Source: Rhabditoides inermis
Taxonomy: Eukaryota; Nematoda; Chromadorea; Rhabditida; Rhabditidae
NCBI GenBank assembly: GCA_963966185.1
Contig: CAWZYM010000154.1
Coordinates: 682,001 to 746,000, forward strand
Length of the DNA: 64,000 nucleotides
Direction: 5' to 3'
Shown: one piece after another, positions 24,484-38,711 of the stretch
Numbering within the stretch: position 1 is the stretch's first letter
Layout of the letters: the number at the start of each line of letters is the position of its first letter
Notes under the pieces: model-generated
The model's database searches: none
What the model was told of the DNA's origin: nothing
What the model saw: only the letters and a program-made list of their open reading frames with translations
Position numbers and translations under genes: made by a program

Positions 24484-26780
24484 AACCAGTTCGTAGTTCT
24501 ACGAAATGAGTTCGTAGATCTACGAAACGAGTTCATAGATCTACGAAATGAGTTCGTAGATCTACGAAATGAGTTCGTAGTTCAACGAATTGAGTTCGTA
24601 GATCTACGAAACGAGTTCGTAGTTCTACGAAATGAGTTCGTAGATCTACGAAACGAGTTCATAGATCTACGAAATGAGTTCGTAGTTCTACTAAATGAGT
24701 TCGTAGTTCTACGAAATGAGTTTGCAAATCTACGAAATGAGTTCGTAAATCTACGAAATGAGTTCGTAGTTCTACGAATTGAGTTCGTAGATCTACGAAA
24801 CCAGTTCGTAGTTCTACGAAATGAGTTCGTAGATCTACGAAACGAGTTCATAGATCTACGAAATGAGTTCGTAGATCTACGAAATGAGTTCGTAGTTCAA
24901 CGAATTGAGTTCGTAGATCTACGAAACGAGTTCGTAGTTCTACGAAATGAGTTCGTAGATCTACGAAACGAGTTCATAGATCTACGAAATGAGTTCGTAG
25001 TTCTACTAAATGAGTTCGTAGTTCTACGAAATGAGTTTGCAAATCTACGAAATGAGTTCGTAAATCTACGAAATGAGTTCGTAGTTCTACGAATTGAGTT
25101 CGTAGATCTACGAAACCAGTTCGTAGTTCTACGAAATGAGTTCGTAGATCTACGAAACGAGTTCATAGATCTACGAAATGAGCTCGTAGATCTACGAAAT
25201 GAGTTCGTAGATCAACGAAATGAGTTTGCAAATCTACGAAATGAGCTCGTAGATCTACAAAATGAGTTCGTAGTTCTACGAAATGAGTTTTGAGTCTATC
25301 CTGAGAGTTTTTCCTGAGAGTCTATCCTGAGAGTTATTCCTGCGTTGTCCTGAGACTTTATCCTGAGAGTTTATCCGGAGACTTTATCCTGAGAGTCTAT
25401 CCTGAGAGTTTATCCTGAGAGTCTATCATGTGTTTTCCTGAGTTTGTCCTGAGAGTCTATCCTGTGTTGTCCTGTGTTTGTCCTGAGAGTTTATCCTGAG
25501 AGTTATTCCTGGGTTGTCCTGAGTCTTTATCCTGTGAGTTTATCCTGAGAGTTTATCCTGAGAGTTTATCCTGAGAGTTTATCCTGAGAGTTTGTCCTGA
25601 GACTTTATCTTAAGAGTTTTGCCTGAGAGTTTATCCGGAGACTTTATCTTGAGAGTCTATCCTGAGAGTTTATCCTGAGAGTCTAGCCTGTGTTGTCCTG
25701 AGTTTGTCCTGAGAGTTTATCCTGAGAGTTTATCCTGAGAATTTTTTTCTGGAAGTTTATCCTGATACTCTATCCTGAGAGTCTATCATGTGTTTTCCTG
25801 AGTTTGTCCTGAGAGTCTATCCTGTGTTGTCCTGTGTTTGTCCTGAGAGTTTATCCTGAGAGTTATTCCTGGGTTGTCCTGAGTCTTTATCCTGTGAGTT
25901 TATCCTGAGAGTTTATCCTGAGAGTTTATCCTGAGAGTTTATCCTGAGAGTTTGTCCTGAGACTTTATCTTAAGAGTTTTGCCTGAGAGTTTATCCGGAG
26001 ACTTTATCTTGAGAGTCTATCCTGAGAGTTTATCCTGAGAGTCTAGCCTGTGTTGTCCCGAGTTTGTCCTGAGAGTTTATCCTGAGAGTTTATCCTGAGA
26101 ATTTTTTTCTGGAAGTTTATCCTGATACTCTATCCTGAAAGTCTATCTTGTGTTGTTCTGTGTTTGTCCTGAGAGTTTATCCTGAGAGTTATTCCTGGGT
26201 TGTCCTGAGACTTTATCCTGAGAGTTTATCCTGAGAGTTTATCCTAATCTACACATTCTACACAATAGTTTTAGAATCTACACATTCTACACATTTGTTT
26301 TAGAATCTACACAATCTACACAATTGTTTTAGAATCTACACAATCTACACAATTGTTTTAAAATCTACACATTTTACACAATTGTTTAAGAATCTACACA
26401 TTCTACACATTTGTTTAAGAATCTTTACAATCTACACAATTGTTTAGGAATCTACACATTCTACACAATTGTTTTAGAATCTACACATTTTACACAATTG
26501 TTTAAGATGCTACACATTCTACACAATTGTTTAAGAATCTACACACTCTACACAACTGTTTAAGAATTTACACATTCTACACAATTGTTTTAGATTCTAC
26601 ACAATCTGCACAACTGTTTTAGAATCTACACATTCTACACAACTGTTTAGAATCTACACATTCTACACAACTGTTTAGGAATCTACACATTCTACACAAT
26701 TGTTTTAGAATCTACACATTTTACACAATTGTTTAAGAATATACACATTCTACACAAATGAGAGTTTATCCTGAGAGTTA
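24484..26780. repeat. HOR copy 15, enlarged A and B
   Basis: A 24484-25291 (808 bp), B 25292-26245 (954 bp), C 26246-26757, bridge 26758-26780. A holds a 315-bp tandem duplication (15 units of 21 bp) and lacks two units near its end. B holds a 360-bp tandem duplication. Both halves of the B duplication carry GAGTCTTTATCCTG and TTCTGGAAG. Confidence 0.94.
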
Positions 26781-28444
26781 AACCAGTTCGTAGTTCTACG
26801 AAATGAGTTCGTAGATCTACGAAACGAGTTCATAGATCTACGAAATGAGTTCGTAGATCTACGAAATGAGTTCGTAGTTCAACGAATTGAGTTCGTAGAT
26901 CTACGAAACGAGTTCGTAGTTCTACGAAATGAGTTCGTAGATCTACGAAACGAGTTCATAGATCTACGAAATGAGTTCGTAGTTCTACTAAATGAGTTCG
27001 TAGTTCTACGAAATGAGTTTGCAAATCTACGAAATGAGTTCGTTAATCTACGAAATGAGTTCGTAGTTCTACGAATTGAGTTCGTAGATCTACGAAACCA
27101 GTTCGTAGTTCTACGAAATGAGTTCGTAGATCTACGAAACGAGTTCATAGATCTACGAAATGAGCTCGTAGATCTACGAAATGAGTTCGTAGATCAACGA
27201 AATGAGTTTGCAAATCTACGAAATGAGCTCGTAGATCTACAAAATGAGTTCGTAGTTCTACGAAATGAGTTCGTAGTTCTACTAAATGAGTTCGTAGTTC
27301 TACGAAATGAGTTTTGAGTCTATCCTGAGAGTTTTTCCTGAGAGTCTATCCTGAGAGTTATTCCTGCGTTGTCCTGAGACTTTATCCTGAGAGTTTATCC
27401 GGAGACTTTATCCTGAGAGTCTATCCTGAGAGTTTATCCTGAGAGTCTATCATGTGTTTTCCTGAGTTTGTCCTGAGAGTCTATCCTGTGTTGTCCTGTG
27501 TTTGTCCTGAGAGTTTATCCTGAGAGTTATTCCTGGGTTGTCCTGAGACTTTATCCTGTGAGTTTATCCTGAGAGTTTATCCTGAGAGTTTATCCTGAGA
27601 GTTTATCCTGAGAGTTTGTCCTGAGACTTTATCTTAAGAGTTTTGCCTGAGAGTTTATCCGGAGACTTTATCTTGAGAGTCTATCCTGAGAGTTTATCCT
27701 GAGAGTCTAGCCTGTGTTGTCCTGAGTTTGTCCTGAGAGTTTATCCTGAGAGTTTATCCTGAGAGTTTTTTTCTGAAAGTTTATCCTGATACTCTATCCT
27801 GAAAGTCTATCTTGTGTTGTTTTGTGTTTGTCCTGAGAGTTTATCCTGAGAGTTATTCCTGGGTTGTCCTGAGACTTTATCCTGAGAGTTTATCCTGAGA
27901 GTTTATCCTAATCTACACATTCTACACAATAGTTTTAGAATCTACACATTCTACACATTTGTTTTAGAATCTACACAATCTACACAATTGTTTTAGAATC
28001 TACACAAGCTACACAATTGTTTTAAAATCTACACATTTTACACAATTGTTTAAGAATCTACACATTCTACACATTTGTTTAAGAATCTTTACAATCTACA
28101 CAATTGTTTAGGAATCTACACATTCTACGCAATTGTTTTAGAATCTACACATTCTACACAATTGTTTAAGATGCTACACATTCTACACAATTGTTTAAGA
28201 ATCTACACACTCTACACAACTGTTTAAGAATTTACACATTCTTCACAATTGTTTTAGATTCTACACAATCTGCACAACTGTTTTAGAATCTACACATTCT
28301 ACACAATTGTTTAGAATCTACACATTCTACACAACTGTTTAGGAATCTACACATTCTACACAATTGTTTTAGAATCTACACATTTTACACAATTGTTTAA
28401 GAATATACACATTCTACACAAATGATAGTTTATCCTGAGAGTTA
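26781..28444. repeat. HOR copy 16, full length
   Basis: A 26781-27315, B 27316-27909, C 27910-28421, bridge 28422-28444. It has several private point changes, including TTCGTTAATC in A and CACAAGCTACAC, TCTACGCAATTG and TTCTTCACAATT in C. It is one of the more diverged standard copies. Confidence 0.94.
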
Positions 28445-30121
28445 AACCAGTTCGTAGTTCTACGAAATGAGTTCGTAGATCTACGAAACGAGTTCATAGA
28501 TCTACGAAATGAGTTCGTAGATCTACGAAATGAGTTCGTAGTTCAACGAATTGAGTTCGTAGATCTACGAAACGAGTTCGTAGTTCTACGAAATGAGTTC
28601 GTAGATCTACGAAACGAGTTCATAGATCTACGAAATGAGTTCGTAGTTCTACTAAATGAGTTCGTAGTTCTACGAAATGAGTTTGCAAATCTACGAAATG
28701 AGTTCGTAAATCTACGAAATGAGTTCGTAGTTCTACGAATTGAGTTCGTAGATCTACGAAACCAGTTCGTAGTTCTACGAAATGAGTTCGTAGATCTACG
28801 AAACGAGTTCATAGATCTACGAAATGAGCTCGTAGATCTACGAAATGAGTTCGTAGATCAACGAAATGAGTTTGCAAATCTACGAAATGAGCTCGTAGAT
28901 CTACAAAATGAGTTCGTAGTTCTACGAAATGAGTTCGTAGTTCTACTAAATGAGTTCGTAGTTCTACGAAATGAGTTTTGAGTCTATCCTGAGAGTTTTT
29001 CCTGAGAGTCTATCCTGAGAGTTATTCCTGCGTTGTCCTGAGACTTTATCCTGAGAGTTTATCCGGAGACTTTATCCTGAGAGTCTATCCTGAGAGTTTA
29101 TCCTGAGAGTCTATCATGTGTTTTCCTGAGTTTGTCCTGAGAGTCTATCGTGTGTTGTCCTGTGTTTGTCCTGAGAGTTTATCCTGAGAGTTATTCCTGG
29201 GTTGTCCTGAGACTTTATCCTGTGAGTTTATCCTGAGAGTTTATCCTGAGAGTTTATCCTGAGAGTTTATCCTGAGAGTTTATCCTGAGAGTTTGTCCTG
29301 AGACTTTATCTTAAGAGTTTTGCCTGAGAGTTTATCCGGAGACTTTATCTTGAGAGTCTATCCTGAGAGTTTATCCTGAGAGTCTAGCCTGTGTTGTCCT
29401 GAGTTTGTCCTGAGAGTTTATCCTGAGAGTTTATCCTGAGATTTTTTTTCTGAAAGTTTATCCTGATACTCTATCCTGAAAGTCTATCTTGTGTTGTTCT
29501 GTGTTTGTCCTGAGAGTTTATCCTGAGAGTTATTCCTGGGTTGTCCTGAGACTTTATCCTGAGAGTTTATCCTGAGAGTTTATCCTAATCTACACATTCT
29601 ACACAATAGTTTTAGAATCTACACATTCTACACATTTGTTTTAGAATCTACACAATCTACACAATTGTTTTAGAATCTACACAATCTACACAATTGTTTT
29701 AAAATCTACACATTTTACACAATTGTTTAAGAATCTACACATTCTACACATTTGTTTAAGAATCTTTACAATCTACACAATTGTTTTGGAATCTACACAT
29801 TCTACACAATTGTTTTAGAATCTACACATTCTACACAATTGTTTAAGATGCTACACATTCTACACAATTGTTTAAGAATCTACACACTCTACACAACTGT
29901 TTAAGAATTTACACATTCTACACAATTGTTTTAGATTCTACACAATCTGCACAACTGTTTTAGAATCTACACATTCTACACAATTGTTTAGAATCTACAC
30001 ATTCTACACAACTGTTTAGGAATCTACACATTCTACACAATTGTTTTAGAATCTACACATTTTACACAATTGTTTAAGAATATACACATTCTACACAAAT
30101 GAGAGTTTATCCTGAGAGTTA
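28445..30121. repeat. HOR copy 17, B longer by one unit
   Basis: A 28445-28979, B 28980-29586 (607 bp), C 29587-30098, bridge 30099-30121. B is 13 bp longer than standard, exactly one extra unit. Confidence 0.94.
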
Positions 30122-33100
30122 AACCAGTTCGTAGTTCTACGAAATGAGTTCGTAGATCTACGAAACGAGTTCATAGATCTACGAAATGAGTTCATAGATC
30201 TACGAAATGAGTTCATAGATCCACGAAATGAGTTCATAGATCAACGAAATGAGTTCGTAGATCTACGAAATGAGCTCGTAGATCTACGAAGTTCGTAGTT
30301 CTGTGATATGAGTTCGTAGATCTACGAAATGAATTCGTAGATCTACGAAATGAGTTCGTAGATCTACGAAATGAGCTCGTAGATCTACGAAATGAGTTCG
30401 TAGACCAACGAAATGAGTTTGCCAATCTACGAAATGAGTTCATAGATCTACGAAATGAGCTCGTAGATCTACGAAATGAGTTCGTAGTTCTTCGAAATGA
30501 GCTCGTAGATCTACGAAATGAGTTCGTAATAGTACGAAATGAGTTCGTAGTTCTACGAAATGAGTTCGTAGATCTACGAAATGAGTTCGTAGTTCTACGA
30601 ATTGAGTTCGTAGATCTACGAAACGAGTTCGTAGTTCTACGAAATGACTTCGTAGATCTACGAAATGCATTCGTAGTTCTACGAAATGAGCTCGTAGATC
30701 TACGAAATGAGTTCGTAGTTCTACGATATGAGTTCGTAGATCTACGAAATGAGTTTGCAAATCTACGAAATGAGTTCGTAGATCTACGAAATGAGTTCGT
30801 AGTTCTACGAATTGAGTTCGTAGATCTACGAAACGAGTTCGTAGTTTTACGAAATGAGTTCGTAGATCTACGAAACAAGTTCATAGATCAACGAAATGAG
30901 TTTGCAAATCTACGAAATGAGTTCATAGATCTACGAAATGAGTTCGTAGATCTACGAAACCAGTTCGTAGTTCTACGAAATGAGTTCGTAGATCTACGAA
31001 ACGAGTTCATAGATCTACGAAATAAGCTCGTAGATCTACGAAATGAGTTCGTAGATCAACGAAATGAGTTCGTAGTTCAACGAATTGAGTTCGTAGATCT
31101 ACGAAACGAGTTCGTAGTTCTACGAAATGAGTTCGTAGATCTACGAAACGAGTTCATAGATCTACGAAATGAGTTCATAGATCTACGAAATGAGTTCATA
31201 GATCCACGAAATGAGTTCATAGATCAACGAAATGAGTTCGTAGATCTACGAAATGAGCTCGTAGATCTACGAAGTTCGTAGTTCTGTGATATGAGTTCGT
31301 AGATCTACGAAATGAATTCGTAGATCTACGAAATGAGTTCGTAGATCTACGAAATGAGCTCGTAGATCTACGAAATGAGTTCGTAGACCAACGAAATGAG
31401 TTTGCCAATCTACGAAATGAGTTCATAGATCTACGAAATGAGCTCGTAGATCTACGAAATGAGTTCGTAGTTCTTCGAAATGAGCTCGTAGATCTACGAA
31501 ATGAGTTCGTAATAGTACGAAATGAGTTCGTAGTTCTACGAAATGAGTTCGTAGATCTACGAAATGAGTTCGTAGTTCTACGAATTGAGTTCGTAGATCT
31601 ACGAAACGAGTTCGTAGTTCTACGAAATGACTTCGTAGATCTACGAAATGCATTCGTAGTTCTACGAAATGAGCTCGTAGATCTACGAAATAAGTTCGTA
31701 GTTCTACGATATGAGTTCGTAGATCTACGAAATGAGTTTGCAAATCTACGAAATGAGTTCGTAGATCTACGAAATGAGTTCGTAGATCTACGAAATGAGT
31801 TCGTAGTTCTACGAATTGAGTTCGTAGATCTACGAAACGAGTTCGTAGTTCTACGAAATGACTTCGTAGATCTACGAAACGAATTCATAGATCAACGAAA
31901 TGAGTTTGCAAATCTACGAAATGAGTTCGTAGATCTACGAAATGAGTTCGTAGTTCTACGAACTGAGTTCGTAAATCTACGAAACGAGTTCGTAGTTCTA
32001 CAAAATGAGTTCGTAGATCTACGAAACGAGTTCATAGATCTACGAAATGAGTTCGTAGTTCTACGATATGAGTTCGTAGATCTAAGAAATGAGTTTGCAA
32101 ATCTACGAAATGAGTTCGTAGATCTACGAAATGAGTTCGTAGATCTACGAAATGAGTTCGTAGTTCTACGAATTGAGTTCGTAGATCTACGAAACGAGTT
32201 CGTAGTTCTACGAAATGACTTCGTAGATCTACGAAACGAGTTCATAGATCAACGAAATGAGTTTGCAAATCTACGAAATGAGTTCGTAGATCTACGAAAT
32301 GAGTTCGTAGTTCTACGAATTGAGTTCGTAACTCTACGAAACGAGTTCGTAGTTCTACAAAATGAGTTCGTAGATCTACGAAACGAGTTCATAGATCTAC
32401 GAAATGAGTTCGTAGTTCTACGAATGAGTTTGCGAATCTACGAAATGAGTTCGTAGATCTACGAAATGAGTTCGTAGTTCTACGAATTGAGTTCGTAGAT
32501 CTACGAAACGAGTTCGTAGTTCTACGAAATGAGTTCGTAGATCTACGAAACGAGTTCATATATCTACGAAATGAGTTCATAGATCTACGAAATGAGTTCA
32601 TAGATCTATTCATAGATCTGAGAGTCTATCCTGTGTTGTCCTGAGTTTGTCCTGAGAGTTTATCCTGAGAGTTTATCCTGAGAGTTTATCCTGAGAGTTT
32701 TTTTCTGAAAGTTTATCATGATACTCTATCCTGAGAGTCTATCCTGTGTTGTCCTGTGTTTGTCCTGAGAGTTTATTCTGAGAGTTATTCCTGAGTTGTC
32801 CTGAGACTTTATCCTGAGAGTTTCTCCTGAGATTTTATCCTGAGACTTTAGCTTAAGAGTTTTGCTTGAGAGTTTATCCTGAGAGTTTATCCTGAGACTT
32901 TATCTCAAGAGTTTTGCCTGAGAGCTTATCCTGAGAGTTTATCCTGAGAGTCTATCCTGAGAGTTTTTCCTGAGAGTCTATCCTGAGAGTTATTCCTGCG
33001 TTGTCCTGAGACTTTATCCTGAGAGTTTATCCGGAGACTTTATCCTGAGAGTCTATCGTGAGAGTTTATCCTGAGAGTCTATCATGTGTTTTCCTGAGTT

Positions 33101-34089
33101 TGTCCTGAGAGTCTATCCTGTGTTGTCCTGTGTTTGTCCTGAGAGTTTATCCTGAGAGTTATTCCTGGGTTGTCCTGAGACTTTATCCTGTGAGTTTATC
33201 CTGAGAGTTTATCCTGAGATTTTATCCTGAGAGTTTATCCTGAGAGTTTATCCTGAGAGTTTGTCCTGAGACTTTATCTTAAGAGTTTTGCCTGAGAGTT
33301 TATCCGGAGACTTTATCTTGAGAGTCTATCCTGAGAGTTTATCCTGAGAGTCTAGCCTGTGTTGTCCTGAGTTTGTCCTGAGAGTTTATCCTGAGAGTTT
33401 ATCCTGAGAGTTTTTTTCTGAAAGTTTATCCTGATACTCTATCCTGAAAGTCTATCTTGTGTTGTTCTGTGTTTGTCCTGAGAGTTTATCCTGAGAGTTA
33501 TTCCTGGGTTGTCCTGAGACTTTATCCTGAGAGTTTATCCTGAGAGTTTATCCTAATCTACACATTCTACACAATAGTTTTAGAATCTACACATTCTACA
33601 CATTTGTTTTAGAATCTACACAATCTACACAATTGTTTTAGAATCTACACAATCTACACAATTGTTTTAAAATCTACACATTTTACACAATTGTTTAAGA
33701 ATCTACACATTCTACACATTTGTTTAAGAATCTTTACAATCTACACAATTGTTTAGGAATCTACACATTCTACACAATTGTTTTAGAATCTACACATTCT
33801 ACACAATTGTTTAAGATGCTACACATTCTACACAATTGTTTAAGAATCTACACACTCTACACAACTGTTTAAGAATTTACACATTCTACACAATTGTTTT
33901 AGATTCTACACAATCTGCACAACTGTTTTAGAATCTACACATTCTACACAATTGTTTAGAATCTACACATTCTACACAACTGTTTAGGAATCTACACATT
34001 CTACACAATTGTTTTAGAATCTACACATTTTACACAATTGTTTAAGAATATACACATTCTACACAAATGAGAGTTTATCCTGAGAGTTA
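30122..34089. repeat. HOR copy 18, very long A (2498 bp) and long B
   Basis: A 30122-32619, B 32620-33554 (935 bp), C 33555-34066, bridge 34067-34089. The A block contains a 983-bp internal tandem duplication (from 30221 and from 31204). The part from 31204 onward matches the divergent block at 7484-9821. B differs from that block by one added 13-bp unit near its end. Confidence 0.93.
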
Positions 34090-35751
34090 AACCAGTTCGT
34101 AGTTCTACGAAATGAGTTCGTAGATCTACGAAACGAGTTCATAGATCTACGAAATGAGTTCGTAGATCTACGAAATGAGTTCGTAGTTCAACGAATTGAG
34201 TTCGTAGATCTACGAAACGAGTTCGTAGTTCTACGAAATGAGTTCGTAGATCTACGAAACGAGTTCATAGATCTACGAAATGAGTTCGTAGTTCTACTAA
34301 ATGAGTTCGTAGTTCTACGAAATGAGTTTGCAAATCTACGAAATGAGTTCGTAAATCTACGAAATGAGTTCGTAGTTCTACGAATTGAGTTCGTAGATCT
34401 ACGAAACCAGTTCGTAGTTCTACGAAATGAGTTCGTAGATCTACGAAACGAGTTCATAGATCTACGAAATGAGCTCGTAGATCTACGAAATGAGTTCGTA
34501 GATCAACGAAATGAGTTTGCAAATCTACGAAATGAGCTCGTAGATCTACAAAATGAGTTCGTAGTTCTACGAAATGAGTTCGTAGTTCTACGAAATGAGT
34601 TCGTAGTTCTACGAAATGAGTTTTGAGTCTATCCTGAGAGTTTTTCCTGAGAGTCTATCCTGAGAGTTATTCCTGCGTTGTCCTGAGACTTTATCCTGAG
34701 AGTTTATCCGGAGACTTTATCCTGAGAGTCTATCCTGAGAGTATCCTGAGAGTCTATCATGTGTTTTCCTGAGTTTGTCCTGAGAGTCTATCCTGTGTTG
34801 TCCTGTGTTTGTCCTGAGAGTTTATCCTGAGAGTTATTCCTGGGTTGTCCTGAGACTTTATCCTGTGAGTTTATCCTGAGAGTTTATCCTGAGAGTTTAT
34901 CCTGAGAGTTTATCCTGAGAGTTTGTCCTGAGACTTTATCTTAAGAGTTTTGCCTGAGAGTTTATCCGGAGACTTTGTCTTGAGAGTCTATCCTGAGAGT
35001 TTATCCTGAGAGTCTAGCCTGTGTTGTCCTGAGTTTGTCCTGAGAGTTTATCCTGAGAGTTTATACTGAGAGTTTTTTTCTGAAAGTTTATCCTGATACT
35101 CTATCCTGAAAGTCTATCTTGTGTTGTTCTGTGTTTGTCCTGAGAGTTTATCCTGTGAGTTATTCCTGGGTTGTCCTGAGACTTTATCCTGAGAGTTTAT
35201 CCTGAGAGTTTATCCTAATCTACACATTCTACACAATAGTTTTAGAATCTACACATTCTACACATTTGTTTTAGAATCTACACAATCTACACAATTGTTT
35301 TAGAATCTACACAATCTACACAATTGTTTTAAAATCTACACATTTTACACAATTGTTTAAGAATCTACACATTCTACACATTTGTTTAAGAATCTTTACA
35401 ATCTACACAATTGTTTAGGAATCTACACATTCTACACAATTGTTTTAGAATCTACACATTCTACACAATTGTTTAAGATGCTACACATTCTACACAATTG
35501 TTTAAGAATCTACACACTCTACACAACTGTTTAAGAATTTACACATTCTACACAATTGTTTTAGATTCTACACAATCTGCACAACTGTTTTAGAATCTAC
35601 ACATTCTACACAATTGTTTAGAATCTACACATTCTACACAACTGTTTAGGAATCTACACATTCTACACAATTGTTTTAGAATCTACACATTTTACACAAT
35701 TGTTTAAGAATATACACATTCTACACAAATGAGAGTTTATCCTGAGAGTTA
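34090..35751. repeat. HOR copy 19 (1662 bp)
   Basis: A 34090-34624, B 34625-35216 (592 bp), C 35217-35728, bridge 35729-35751. B has a 2-bp deletion (GAGAGTATCCTGAG) plus ACTTTGTCTTGAG and TTTATACTGAG variants, all shared with the next copy. It is a rare indel that is not a whole unit. Confidence 0.95.
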
Positions 35752-37413
35752 AACCAGTTCGTAGTTCTACGAAATGAGTTCGTAGATCTACGAAACGAGT
35801 TCATAGATCTACGAAATGAGTTCGTAGATCTACGAAATGAGTTCGTAGTTCAACGAATTGAGTTCGTAGATCTACGAAACGAGTTCGTAGTTCTACGAAA
35901 TGAGTTCGTAGATCTACGAAACGAGTTCATAGATCTACGAAATGAGTTCGTAGTTCTACTAAATGAGTTCGTAGTTCTACGAAATGAGTTTGCAAATCTA
36001 CGAAATGAGTTCGTAAATCTACGAAATGAGTTCGTAGTTCTACGAATTGAGTTCGTAGATCTACGAAACCAGTTCGTAGTTCTACGAAATGAGTTCGTAG
36101 ATCTACGAAACGAGTTCATAGATCTACGAAATGAGCTCGTAGATCTACGAAATGAGTTCGTAGATCAACGAAATGAGTTTGCAAATCTACGAAATGAGCT
36201 CGTAGATCTACAAAATGAGTTCGTAGTTCTACGAAATGAGTTCGTAGTTCTACGAAATGAGTTCGTAGTTCTACGAAATGAGTTTTGAGTCTATCCTGAG
36301 AGTTTTTCCTGAGAGTCTATCCTGAGAGTTATTCCTGCGTTGTCCTGAGACTTTATCCTGAGAGTTTATCCGGAGACTTTATCCTGAGAGTCTATCCTGA
36401 GAGTATCCTGAGAGTCTATCATGTGTTTTCCTGAGTTTGTCCTGAGAGTCTATCCTGTGTTGTCCTGTGTTTGTCCTGAGAGTTTATCCTGAGAGTTATT
36501 CCTGGGTTGTCCTGAGACTTTATCCTGTGAGTTTATCCTGAGAGTTTATCCTGAGAGTTTATCCTGAGAGTTTATCCTGAGAGTTTGTCCTGAGACTTTA
36601 TCTTAAGAGTTTTGCCTGAGAGTTTATCCGGAGACTTTGTCTTGAGAGTCTATCCTGAGAGTTTATCCTGAGAGTCTAGCCTGTGTTGTCCTGAGTTTGT
36701 CCTGAGAGTTTATCCTGAGAGTTTATACTGAGAGTTTTTTTCTGAAAGTTTATCCTGATACTCTATCCTGAAAGTCTATCTTGTGTTGTTCTGTGTTTGT
36801 CCTGAGAGTTTATCCTGTGAGTTATTCCTGGGTTGTCCTGAGACTTTATCCTGAGAGTTTATCCTGAGAGTTTATCCTAATCTACACATTCTACACAATA
36901 GTTTTAGAATCTACACATTCTACACATTTGTTTTAGAATCTACACAATCTACACAATTGTTTTAGAATCTACACAATCTACACAATTGTTTTAAAATCTA
37001 CACATTTTACACAATTGTTTAAGAATCTACACATTCTACACATTTGTTTAAGAATCTTTACAATCTACACAATTGTTTAGGAATCTACACATTCTACACA
37101 ATTGTTTTAGAATCTACACATTCTACACAATTGTTTAAGATGCTACACATTCTACACAATTGTTTAAGAATCTACACACTCTACACAACTGTTTAAGAAT
37201 TTACACATTCTACACAATTGTTTTAGATTCTACACAATCTGCACAACTGTTTTAGAATCTACACATTCTACACAATTGTTTAGAATCTACACATTCTACA
37301 CAACTGTTTAGGAATCTACACATTCTACACAATTGTTTTAGAATCTACACATTTTACACAATTGTTTAAGAATATACACATTCTACACAAATGAGAGTTT
37401 ATCCTGAGAGTTA
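35752..37413. repeat. HOR copy 20 (1662 bp), recent twin of copy 19
   Basis: A 35752-36286, B 36287-36878, C 36879-37390, bridge 37391-37413. It carries the same private B changes as copy 19, indicating a very recent tandem duplication of one HOR. Confidence 0.95.
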
Positions 37414-38711
37414 AACCAGTTCGTAGTTCTACGAAATGAGTTCGTAGATCTACGAAACGAGTTCATAGATCTACGAAATGAGTTCGTAGATCTACGAAAT
37501 GAGTTCGTAGTTCAACGAATTGAGTTCGTAGATCTACGAAACGAGTTCGTAGTTCTACGAAATGAGTTCGTAGATCTACGAAACGAGTTCATAGATCTAC
37601 GAAATGAGTTCGTAGTTCTACTAAATGAGTTCGTAGTTCTACGAAATGAGTTTGCAAATCTACGAAATGAGTTCGTAAATCTACGAAATGAGTTCGTAGT
37701 TCTACGAATTGAGTTCGTAGATCTACGAAACCAGTTCGTAGTTCTACGAAATGAGTTCGTAGATCTACGAAACGAGTTCATAGATCTACGAAATGAGCTC
37801 GTAGATCTACGAAATGAGTTCGTAGATCAACGAAATGAGTTTGCAAATCTACGAAATGAGCTCGTAGATCTACAAAATGAGTTCGTAGTTCTACGAAATG
37901 AGTTCGTAGTTCTACTAAATGAGTTCGTAGTTCTACGAAATGAGTTTTGAGTCTATCCTGAGAGTTTTGCCTGAGAGTTTATCCGGAGACTTTATCTTGA
38001 GAGTCTATCCTGAGAGTTTATCCTGAGAGTCTAGCCTGTGTTGTCCTGAGTTTGTCCTGAGAGTTTATCCTGAGAGTTTATCCTGAGAGTTTTTTTCTGA
38101 AAGTTTATCCTGATACTCTATCCTGAAAGTCTATCTTGTGTTGTTCTGTGTTTGTCCTGAGAGTTTATCCTGAGAGTTATTCCTTGGTTGTCCTGAGACT
38201 TTATCCTGAGAGTTTATCCTGAGAGTTTATCCTAATCTACACATTCTACACAATAGTTTTAGAATCTACACATTCTACACATTTGTTTTAGAATCTACAC
38301 AATCTACACAATTGTTTTAGAATCTACACAATCTACACAATTGTTTTAAAATCTACACATTTTACACAATTGTTTAAGAATCTACACATTCTACACATTT
38401 GTTTAAGAATCTTTACAATCTACACAATTGTTTAGGAATCTACACATTCTACACAATTGTTTTAGAATCTACACATTCTACACAATTGTTTAAGATGCTA
38501 CACATTCTACACAATTGTTTAAGAATCTACACACTCTACACAACTGTTTAAGAATTTACACATTCTACACAATTGTTTTAGATTCTACACAATCTGCACA
38601 ACTGTTTAGGAATCTACACATTCTACACAATTGTTTTAGAATCTACACATTTTACACAATTGTTTAAGAATATACACATTCTACACAAATGAGAGTTTAT
38701 CCTGAGAGTTA
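37414..38711. repeat. HOR copy 21, short B and short C (1298 bp)
   Basis: A 37414-37948, B 37949-38233 (285 bp), C 38234-38688 (455 bp), bridge 38689-38711. B has the common 309-bp deletion and the TTCCTTGGTTG variant of the copy at 15040. C lacks 57 bp, one 29-bp plus one 28-bp unit. Confidence 0.94.

Noticed and set aside
30234..30884. Longer minus-strand frames of 200-223 codons (also 7563-8168 and 31217-31888) and overlapping 106-codon frames
   Set aside because: They are pure heptad repeats of the A satellite in two frames of the same strand. Composition follows the DNA repeat, and there is no domain, promoter or splice structure.
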